This document shows positions 1 through 5,346 of a DNA stretch of 6,239 bases, one piece after another (the stretch's first letter is position 1; every line of letters begins with the position of its first letter). The notes under the pieces were generated by a model. That model was not told the DNA's origin. It made no database searches and worked only from the letters and a program-made list of their open reading frames with translations. The DNA comes from QHWT01 sp046726015 (GTDB taxonomy: Bacteria; Acidobacteriota; Vicinamibacteria; Vicinamibacterales; 2-12-FULL-66-21). Location: contig JBKOZS010000108.1 of assembly GCA_046726015.1 (NCBI GenBank), positions 1 to 6,239 of the forward strand, given 5' to 3'. The position numbers were made by a program, and so were the translations under genes.

Positions 1-1842
1 GTAATCATCCTGGACGAAGTAGAACTGCATGTCCTGCCCCTGGTCCATGACGGTGTAGCTGGTGAGAGCCAGCTGCGAGGGCAGACCAAGCAGCAGATCG
101 CCGACGGCGCGGTTGGTGAAGCGGTTATCGAAGTTCATCCGGCCAATCGTGGCGTTGAGATCGTTGATCCCGGTCTGCACGTGAAGGAACTCGCCGCCGA
201 ACTTGACGAAGTGTGCGCCGCGATTGAGGCTGAACGTCGCGCGCGGGTTCCACGACCGTGGCGTCTGGAATTGTGGCGTGGAGGTGTGCCGGCCCACCGC
301 GTCGAACCCCTGAATGTTGACCTTGGGCACGCCGCCCATGATCGCCGGGTCGCTCGGGACGTTCTTGAGACCGATCGCTGCCGGACCATCGACGCCGTAG
401 TTGGGCGGGGTCGTGTAGTAGTCGCCCCGCGAGTATCCGAAGCGGATGTCACCGACGAGTGTCGGCGAGACCGTCCAGGTCAGGCCGATCGCCAGCCCCT
501 GCGAGCGGTTGTCGTTCGCGCCGAACGCGTCATTGAACGAGCCCTCCGCAAGACCCGGCAGCGGCGCGGGGCGGAACGTCAGCGTGTCGACGAAGCTGTA
601 GCGGCCGAACAGCGTGAGGTCGGCGGCGATCTGGTGATCGACGCGGACGTCGAACTGATCCTGCCGCGTGTCGGTCACCGGGGTCGACGCGTAGATGGTC
701 GACCCCGGGACATTCGGATCCGGAGCCATCGCAACGATGGCGGCGCCGACCGGGTCCCAGCGCTCGGGCGGGATCACCCATTGCCCCTGCGCGTTGCGGC
801 TGAACTCCGGGCGTCCCGCGGCAAACGGATCGACGACCGCCGTGCTGAACAGGCCGGCTTTTTCTGCCGCGGTCGGCACCTGACGGACGCGCGGCACCCC
901 CTCGAGGTCGCGCAAGCCCTCGTAGTCGCCGAACCAGAACGTCCGGTTCTTTATGAGCGGGCCTCCCACCGCGCCGCCGAACTGGTTGCGCTCCCGCTTC
1001 GGCTTGGGCGCCCCCAGCGCATTCGAGAAGAAGTTGTTGGCGTCCAGCCGGTCGTTGCGCAGGAACTCGTAGACGCTGCCGCGAACCGCGTTGGTGCCGG
1101 ATTTGATCGTCGCGTTCACCACGGCCCCGGAACTGCGGCCGAATTCGGCGGAGTAGGCGTTCGTTTGAATCTTGAATTCCTGCAGGGCCTCGATCGAGGG
1201 TTGGACGAGCTGAACGTTCTCGCCGCGGAAGGAATTGGAGTAGGAGATGTTGTCGACGCCGTCGAGCAGGAACACGTTGTTGAAGGTGCGGTTCCCGTTG
1301 ACGTTGAGCACGCCCTTGAAGTTCACGCTGGCCAGACGCGGAGTTCCTGGAAGCACCCCGGGCGACAGCAGCGCGAGCTGGTTGTAGTCCCGGCCATTGA
1401 GGGGCAGCTCGACGATCTTTTTCTGATCGATCACCGACCCGCGTGATGACGTGAGCGTGTCGAGCAGCGGCGTCGCGGCCACCACCTCGACCGACTCGCT
1501 GAGGGCCCCCGTTTGCAACGTGACGTCGATGCGGGCCACCTGTGCGACCTGCAGCGTGACGCCCGTCCGCACCGTCTTCTGGAAGCCCTTGCTCTCGACC
1601 GCGATCGAGTAGTCGCCGGGCCGGAGGCTGGGAACGACGTAGGTGCCTCCGTCGGTCGCTGTCGTTTTCACGCTGATGCCGGTCTGAACGTTTGTCACCA
1701 CCACTGCTGCGTGGGGCACGACGGCGCCGGTCGCATCCGTGACGGTGCCGGCAATCGTCGCCATTTCCTGCTGGGCGAACGCCACAGCCGGCGAGCACAG
1801 CAATACAACCAGAAGTGCACAAACCGAATGTCGTCTCAGCAT
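1..1842 (-). CDS. TonB-dependent receptor, Oar-like, with N-terminal carboxypeptidase-regulatory domain (C-terminus beyond window)
   Basis: This is the first 614 codons of an outer-membrane receptor, open without a stop to position 1. The ATG at 1842-1840 follows GGAGGT with a 5-base spacer. Residues 1-23 form a Sec signal peptide (arginine-rich start, hydrophobic core, AFA|QQ cleavage). Residues 28-110 match a carboxypeptidase-regulatory-like beta-sandwich (IAGTVTDATGA, then TDGGTYVVPSLRPGDYSI, then GFQKTV). The plug follows, with ELPLNGRDYNQL near 145-156, LLDGVDN near 192-198, YSAEFGRSSGAVVN near 230-243 and FGGAVGGPLIKNRTFWF near 288-304. From about 400 onward aromatic beta-strand segments resemble the barrel. 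Family members usually have 1,000-1,200 residues, so about half is missing. Such proteins import large or scarce ligands using TonB energy; Acidobacteria carry many copies. The substrate cannot be read from this part. I see no clear TonB box. The family assignment is secure; the individual role is unknown. Confidence 0.93.
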   Translation of the reverse strand, partial: MLRRHSVCALLVVLLCSPAVAFAQQEMATIAGTVTDATGAVVPHAAVVVTNVQTGISVKTTATDGGTYVVPSLRPGDYSIAVESKGFQKTVRTGVTLQVAQVARIDVTLQTGALSESVEVVAATPLLDTLTSSRGSVIDQKKIVELPLNGRDYNQLALLSPGVLPGTPRLASVNFKGVLNVNGNRTFNNVFLLDGVDNISYSNSFRGENVQLVQPSIEALQEFKIQTNAYSAEFGRSSGAVVNATIKSGTNAVRGSVYEFLRNDRLDANNFFSNALGAPKPKRERNQFGGAVGGPLIKNRTFWFGDYEGLRDLEGVPRVRQVPTAAEKAGLFSTAVVDPFAAGRPEFSRNAQGQWVIPPERWDPVGAAIVAMAPDPNVPGSTIYASTPVTDTRQDQFDVRVDHQIAADLTLFGRYSFVDTLTFRPAPLPGLAEGSFNDAFGANDNRSQGLAIGLTWTVSPTLVGDIRFGYSRGDYYTTPPNYGVDGPAAIGLKNVPSDPAIMGGVPKVNIQGFDAVGRHTSTPQFQTPRSWNPRATFSLNRGAHFVKFGGEFLHVQTGINDLNATIGRMNFDNRFTNRAVGDLLLGLPSQLALTSYTVMDQGQDMQFYFVQDDY

Positions 1843-2005
1843 GTTCTACCTCCGCAATGTCCTCGACGAGCCGGTGGCCGAGAGTCTGATGGACCCGTGT
1901 GACGTTCGGGCGACACTCACGTCCGGCCGATGATGCGGCGGTCGGAACCCGTTCACCCTGAAGAACGGCAGATCGTCCCTACGAGGGTCCCGAAGTACCC
2001 GGAAG

Positions 2006-2034
2006 GATATACTCGTGCCGATCGGCCTTGTCAC
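2006..2034 (-). promoter_or_regulatory. Candidate sigma70 promoter for the TonB-dependent receptor
   Basis: Read on the minus strand, GTGACA (2034-2029; five of six match TTGACA) is followed by a 17-base spacer and TATATC (2011-2006; four of six match TATAAT). Transcription would begin near 1999 and give a leader of about 157 bases before the receptor ATG. It is the best promoter-like pair I found in this divergent spacer on that strand. It is assigned by consensus matching alone. Confidence 0.45.
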
Positions 2035-2067
2035 GTTTCACCATCGAACTTGGGACAACACTCCCGC

Positions 2068-2096
2068 CTGTGAGACGGAGCTCGGTGCGCTAGTCT
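2068..2096 (+). promoter_or_regulatory. Possible promoter for a leaderless lipoprotein transcript
   Basis: TAGTCT (2091-2096) fits the loose TANNNT form of a -10 element and ends six bases before the ATG at 2103, which would put the transcription start at or next to the start codon. The hexamer 17 bases upstream, CTGTGA (2068-2073), is a poor -35. The idea is supported mainly by the lack of a Shine-Dalgarno close to that ATG; the only GGAG, at 2077-2080, lies 22 bases away. The signal is weak. Confidence 0.2.
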
Positions 2097-2102
2097 CTGT
2101 CG

Positions 2103-2834
2103 ATGGGTCTGCTGCGATTCCTTCTCTGGCTTCTCCCAGTCTTCGTCGTCGGCTGCGCCACTTCCCAGTCGACCGTGCCCGACATTCTTCTGTTCAACGG
2201 ACGTGGCACATCGCCGAATGACGTGGCGGCTCTCGAAAACATCTTGCGCGAGCGTGGCTTGCACTATTCGACCGCGAGTTCGGCGCGCCTGAACGCGATC
2301 GACGAATCGGAGTTGAAGACCTTCCGGCTCATCGTGGTTCCCGGCGGGAACTTCGTGGACATCGGCAACGGACTCACGACGGGCACCACGGCAAAGCTTC
2401 GCAGCGCCATCGGGAGCGGCTTGGACTACCTGGGCATCTGCGCGGGTGCATTTTTCGCGGGCGCGTCTCCATACAACGGGCTGAATCTCACGGAGGGCGT
2501 CAGGTTTCCGTTCTACGCACTCGAGGATCGCGGCATTCGAAAGGCGCGCGTCACCGTAACTCCTGCAGCTGGCGCAGCGCTCGAGGTCTACTGGGAGGAT
2601 GGCCCGCAGTTCACGGGTTGGGGTCAGACGGTCGCGAGGTACCCGGACGGAACGCCAGCTGTGGTGCAGGGCAGGTTTGGTGACGGATGGGTGGTCCTCG
2701 CCGGGGTTCACGCCGAAGCCCCCGAGAGCTGGCGCCGCGGCATGGACTTCACGACACCGGCTAGCCTGAGTCGAGCCTATGCCGCCACGCTCATTGACGC
2801 GGCACTGAATCGCAAGCCGCTCCCGCACGATTGA
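2103..2834 (+). CDS. Lipoprotein with class I glutamine amidotransferase-like (BPL_N-type) domain
   Basis: This 243-residue protein begins with a short lipoprotein signal peptide: hydrophobic residues 3-15, then lipobox VVGC with Cys18 as the lipidation site. The mature part is a flavodoxin-like amidotransferase fold. ILLFNGRGTS (28-37) is the first strand, LIVVPGG (76-82) gives a PGG oxyanion-type turn, GICAGA (111-116) is a nucleophile elbow with Cys113, and GVHAEAPESWR (201-211) supplies His203 and Glu205. This arrangement matches the BPL_N family, named for the N-terminal domain of eukaryotic biotin-protein ligase; bacterial members are mostly uncharacterised. There is no ammonia-acceptor domain, so amide or peptide hydrolysis in the envelope is as plausible as amidotransfer. 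The start is constrained: an in-frame TAG lies at 2091-2093, and only this ATG gives the lipobox. No good ribosome-binding site precedes it. The gene is divergent from the receptor and apparently monocistronic. The fold call is strong; the substrate is unknown. Confidence 0.88.
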   Translation: MGLLRFLLWLLPVFVVGCATSQSTVPDILLFNGRGTSPNDVAALENILRERGLHYSTASSARLNAIDESELKTFRLIVVPGGNFVDIGNGLTTGTTAKLRSAIGSGLDYLGICAGAFFAGASPYNGLNLTEGVRFPFYALEDRGIRKARVTVTPAAGAALEVYWEDGPQFTGWGQTVARYPDGTPAVVQGRFGDGWVVLAGVHAEAPESWRRGMDFTTPASLSRAYAATLIDAALNRKPLPHD

Positions 2835-2835
2835 T

Positions 2836-2857
2836 GCGGGCGCTATTCGCCGCGTTT
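2836..2857 (+). terminator. Weak terminator-like hairpin after the lipoprotein gene
   Basis: Starting two bases after the stop codon, GCGGGCG (2836-2842) can pair with CGCCGC (2848-2853) around loop CTATT. The stem has six G-C pairs with one bulged G, and is followed by GTTT. The T-run is only three bases, so efficient intrinsic termination is doubtful. Its 3' end abuts the candidate -35 of the next gene. Confidence 0.25.
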
Positions 2858-2885
2858 GACAGCGACGCGCCGGCCCCGTGATACT
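2856..2885 (+). promoter_or_regulatory. Candidate sigma70 promoter for the ankyrin-repeat gene
   Basis: A perfect TTGACA (2856-2861) is followed by an 18-base spacer and GATACT (2880-2885; four of six match TATAAT). Transcription would start near 2892 and leave a leader of about 130 bases before the ATG at 3024. The leader contains the tandem hexamers CGTGTG (2955-2966) and two copies of TTTCAGC 11 bases apart (2974-2980, 2985-2991). Confidence 0.5.
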
Positions 2886-3010
2886 GCCGGGAGCGCGCTG
2901 ACAGGGCGCCACCAACCCGCGGCAAGGGAATACTCCCACCTGTTTGGTCTGAGTCGTGTGCGTGTGCACCTTCTTTCAGCCTGGTTTCAGCGGGGCACAG
3001 GCGATTCATG

Positions 3011-3019
3011 AAAGGAGGT
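3011..3019 (+). promoter_or_regulatory. Near-perfect Shine-Dalgarno of the ankyrin-repeat gene
   Basis: AAAGGAGGT matches the anti-Shine-Dalgarno of 16S rRNA almost completely. The AGGAGG core ends five bases before the ATG at 3024. It fixes that start and suggests strong translation initiation, unlike the lipoprotein gene upstream. Confidence 0.8.
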
Positions 3020-3023
3020 CGCG

Positions 3024-4637
3024 ATGACCGCTTCCAAGTCGCTCCCTGCTCGTCCGTCTGTCGAGTCCCTCCGTAAACAGGCAAAGAAACTCGCGCGCGA
3101 CATCGCCGCCGGTGACGCCGGTGCCATCGCGCGTGCGCGGGTGCAGCTGCCACACGTTCATCTGCCCTTGACACAGCGCAACGCGCAACTCGTGATCGCC
3201 CGTGAATACGGCTATGCCGGCTGGCAGGGCCTCACCACGGAAGTGAGCAGACGCCTCGGCGCCGGTCTCGACTCGGCGGCAACGCAGGCTCGACGCGCGA
3301 TTCACGACAACGACGTCGAACGCTTGAAGCAGCTGTTGGCTGAACACCCGGCGTTGCTTTCCTGGCAAGGCGCCGACGATAACGGCGGCCTGCTCGGATC
3401 CGCCACCGGGGCCTATGGCGACGCCGGCGACCCGGAGAGAGAACGGTGGTTTACCCGCGCGCGGTGCGCGGAGCTGCTGATCGACGCCGGCGCGGTCGTG
3501 ATGCCATCGGTGTGCGAGGGTCTGATCGAATCCCGTGCCAGAGGGCTGCTGCAGCTGTTTCACCGAAAGGGCCTCCTTCCGCGTACGCTCAAATTCCTTG
3601 CAGCGCTTGGCGATCTCGACGGTGTTCGCGCCTCTCTTGACGAGCGGGGGAACGATCTGGCGGCCATCAATGAAGCGTTCGCCTGCGCCTGCAGCTTCGA
3701 GCACGAGGCGGTCGCGTCACTCCTGCTGGAGCGATCCATCGCGCTCGATCCCGAGCTCGGCACACACGTCGATGGAAGTGCGGGACGCCTCTCATTCATC
3801 AAGTACTTCATCGAAACGCGACCGGCGCACGCGACAGCGGTCGGACCGTGGAAGGCATTTGTCATGGCGCAGGTAACACGCGCGGTCCTGGATGGCGACC
3901 TCACGGCGTTCGTCCGGGGGTTACAGCGTGAGCCGTGGCTGCTTGGTGAGGACTGGGTGGACTTTCAGAATGGGCTCATCGGGAGCGCAACGCTGAACGG
4001 CCGCCGGCAATTCATTACCGCTCTTCTCGACCTCGATCCTGCGATATTGCGGCGCCAGCCGCCGCCCCCGTCGCAAGCCATCGAGTTCGCGGTCACTTAC
4101 GCACACACGGATCTGATTCCCGTTCTCACCCGCATCTGGCCACTACCAGATGATCTGCCGCATGCGGCGGGCATTGGCAACCTCCCGCGAGTGAAGCGGT
4201 GGTTCGACGAATCCGGCGCGCCGGCACTGGGCGATGTCGAGAATCACTACCCCTGTAGTCCATACATGCCGGAGAACCGAGTCGAGGAATATGCACGCCA
4301 GTGGGGCGCGCCAAGCGTGCAGCGTGTTCTCGATACGGCGTTTGCCTGGTCCGTCATCAACCGCCACTTCGACGTGGCGGACTTCCTCCTCGAACACGGT
4401 GCCGATATCAACACCACCTGGAACTCGCATGAGCCGGCGAGCATCCTGCACCATCTGGTCTTCCTGCAGAACACCTACGCGTCGATGCGATTCCTCATCG
4501 ACCGCGGCATCGACATGACCATCAAGGACTACCGTTGGAACAGCACGCCACAGGGTTGGGCGTTACACGCCATCAAGGACGAGAAGATGGCTCAATGGCT
4601 GGAGGATGCGGAACGGCAGCGGAAACTGACACGATGA
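3024..4637 (+). CDS. Ankyrin-repeat domain protein with conserved N-terminal helical segment
   Basis: This 537-residue protein has no signal peptide or membrane segment, so it is predicted to be cytoplasmic. Residues 12-72 (SVESLRKQAKKLARD, later AQLVIAREYGYAGWQGL) form a helical module I recognise in front of ankyrin repeats in many soil bacteria. Degenerate ankyrin-type helix pairs follow: about 88-112 (AIHDNDVERLKQLLAEHPAL), 146-158 (ARCAELLIDAGA), 188-210, 284-306 and 380-397. The clearest repeat is 444-465 (RHFDVADFLLEHGADINTTW), followed by 485-517 (ASMRFLIDRGIDMTIKDY, then TPQGWALHA). The TPxGWALH ending is typical of this group. The repeats are uneven in length and poor in the usual TPLH signature outside the C-terminus, so repeat detectors may report only the last two. 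Ankyrin repeats bind proteins; no catalytic domain is visible and the partner is unknown. The gene has its own promoter candidate and ribosome-binding site and converges on the VOC gene 107 bases downstream. Confidence 0.88.
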   Translation: MTASKSLPARPSVESLRKQAKKLARDIAAGDAGAIARARVQLPHVHLPLTQRNAQLVIAREYGYAGWQGLTTEVSRRLGAGLDSAATQARRAIHDNDVERLKQLLAEHPALLSWQGADDNGGLLGSATGAYGDAGDPERERWFTRARCAELLIDAGAVVMPSVCEGLIESRARGLLQLFHRKGLLPRTLKFLAALGDLDGVRASLDERGNDLAAINEAFACACSFEHEAVASLLLERSIALDPELGTHVDGSAGRLSFIKYFIETRPAHATAVGPWKAFVMAQVTRAVLDGDLTAFVRGLQREPWLLGEDWVDFQNGLIGSATLNGRRQFITALLDLDPAILRRQPPPPSQAIEFAVTYAHTDLIPVLTRIWPLPDDLPHAAGIGNLPRVKRWFDESGAPALGDVENHYPCSPYMPENRVEEYARQWGAPSVQRVLDTAFAWSVINRHFDVADFLLEHGADINTTWNSHEPASILHHLVFLQNTYASMRFLIDRGIDMTIKDYRWNSTPQGWALHAIKDEKMAQWLEDAERQRKLTR

Positions 4638-4695
4638 CCGCGCCAGCTCCACGCGGCGACGCAGCAGCTTCGCCGAGGGAGATCGCCTTGCAGAT

Positions 4696-4716
4696 CGGAA
4701 GGGATTCCGGCGCCGG
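4696..4716. terminator. Overlapping inverted repeats between convergent genes, possible bidirectional terminator
   Basis: In the 107-base gap between two stop codons, CGGAA (4696-4700) and TTCCG (4705-4709) form a five-pair hairpin around GGGA. A 10-base palindrome, CCGGCGCCGG (4707-4716), overlaps its 3' arm. Position between convergent genes suits a terminator for both. Neither strand has a T-run after the stem, and short GC-rich palindromes arise easily by chance here. Confidence 0.2.
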
Positions 4717-4744
4717 TCAGATGGCGCAACCCGTCGTGTCCGCG

Positions 4745-5221
4745 TCAGCCTCGCCGCGCAGCCTCGATGGTGGCGATGTCGATCTTCTTCATCGGCATCA
4801 TCGCCGCGAAGGCACGCTTTGCCTCGGCGCCACCAGCCGCGAGCGCGTCGGTCAGGATACGTGGAGTGATCTGCCAGGAGAGGCCCCAGCGGTCCTTGCA
4901 CCAACCGCACTGGCTTTCCTGGCCGCCATTGCCGACGATCGCGTTCCAGTAGCGGTCCGTCTCTTCCTGACTGTCGGTCGCGATCTGGAAGGAAAAGGCC
5001 TCGCTGTGCCTGAACTGCGGGCCGCCGTTCAGACCGAGACAGGGAATACCCAGAACGGTGAATTCCACCGTCAGGACATCGCCCTCCTTACCGCCAGGGT
5101 AGTCACCGGGCGCCTTGTGAACGGCGGTCACTTTACTATCCGGAAAGGTGGCGGCGTAGAAGCGCGCCGCCTCCTGCGCGTCCTTGTCGAACCAGAGGCA
5201 GATCGTGTTCTTTGGTTTCAT
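4745..5221 (-). CDS. PhnB-like VOC family protein (3-demethylubiquinone-9 3-methyltransferase-type domain)
   Basis: This complete 158-residue protein has the usual length for the single-domain PhnB-like branch of the vicinal oxygen chelate superfamily (Pfam 3-dmu-9_3-mt type). Visible signatures are NTICLWFDKDAQEAARFY (5-22), the strand and turn IPCLGLNGGPQF (59-70), the helix QEETDRYWNAI (85-95), CGWCKDRWGLSWQITP (105-120) and the C-terminal MMPMKKIDIATIEAA (141-155). The family name comes from a historical misannotation: there is no methyltransferase fold and members have no settled activity. Cys105 and Cys108 form a CxxC pair within the conserved CGW(L/C)KD segment. The ATG follows AAGGAG (minus strand 5237-5232) with a 10-base spacer. 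It lies 125 bases downstream of the monooxygenase gene on the same strand, so co-transcription is possible. The stop faces the ankyrin gene. Family membership is confident; function is open. Confidence 0.92.
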   Translation of the reverse strand: MKPKNTICLWFDKDAQEAARFYAATFPDSKVTAVHKAPGDYPGGKEGDVLTVEFTVLGIPCLGLNGGPQFRHSEAFSFQIATDSQEETDRYWNAIVGNGGQESQCGWCKDRWGLSWQITPRILTDALAAGGAEAKRAFAAMMPMKKIDIATIEAARRG

Positions 5222-5346
5222 GTTTCGTGTGCTCCTTGTGCTCGATCAGGGCGAACGCCACGGTGCTCCGCGTCCGAACGCATTCGGCGACTTGGCCGCC
5301 ATCGCCGCCGGGCGAGCGCGTCGATGGTGTTCGCAGTGACCTCATT
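5222..5346 (-). other. Spacer between monooxygenase and VOC genes, with two mutually exclusive hairpins
   Basis: No gene is supported in these 125 bases. CCGAA/TTCGG (5274-5278 with 5283-5287) closes a four-base loop, and CGGCGA/TCGCCG (5285-5290 with 5302-5307) closes an 11-base loop. The two share bases 5285-5287, so only one can form fully at a time. No T-run follows on the minus strand, and I find no good -35/-10 pair for the VOC gene. The part nearest the VOC start is purine-rich on the coding strand and holds its Shine-Dalgarno. Confidence 0.25.

Noticed and set aside
181..1446. A 421-codon open frame on the plus strand opposite the TonB receptor gene
   Set aside because: Its translation is arginine- and valine-rich low-quality sequence with no recognisable motif, while the minus-strand receptor frame is continuous and family-consistent across the whole span. 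It is a GC-bias shadow.
530..1822. A 430-codon open frame on the minus strand, out of frame with the receptor
   Set aside because: It overlaps the receptor coding sequence in another frame and encodes an R/G/Q-rich sequence with no domain.
2031..2969. A 312-codon open frame antisense to the lipoprotein gene
   Set aside because: It covers the well-supported BPL_N-type gene on the opposite strand and shows no family signature.
3008..3076. A 22-codon frame starting at the ATG at 3008, overlapping the ankyrin start
   Set aside because: Its start codon sits immediately before the Shine-Dalgarno of the ankyrin gene, it has no ribosome-binding site of its own, and its peptide is unremarkable.
3006..3704. 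A 232-codon open frame antisense to the 5' part of the ankyrin gene
   Set aside because: The plus-strand ankyrin frame has a strong Shine-Dalgarno and recognisable repeats; the antisense frame has neither.
4628..4740. Inverted repeat GACACGA / TCGTGTC at the two ends of the convergent gap
   Set aside because: A seven-base match about 100 bases apart is expected fairly often by chance in a gap of this size, and one arm lies within ankyrin coding sequence.
5136..5345. A 69-codon minus-strand frame upstream of and overlapping the VOC gene, with a KEH-type repetitive stretch
   Set aside because: The repetition comes from the purine-rich sequence around the VOC Shine-Dalgarno, and the frame runs into the well-supported VOC gene with no motif of its own.
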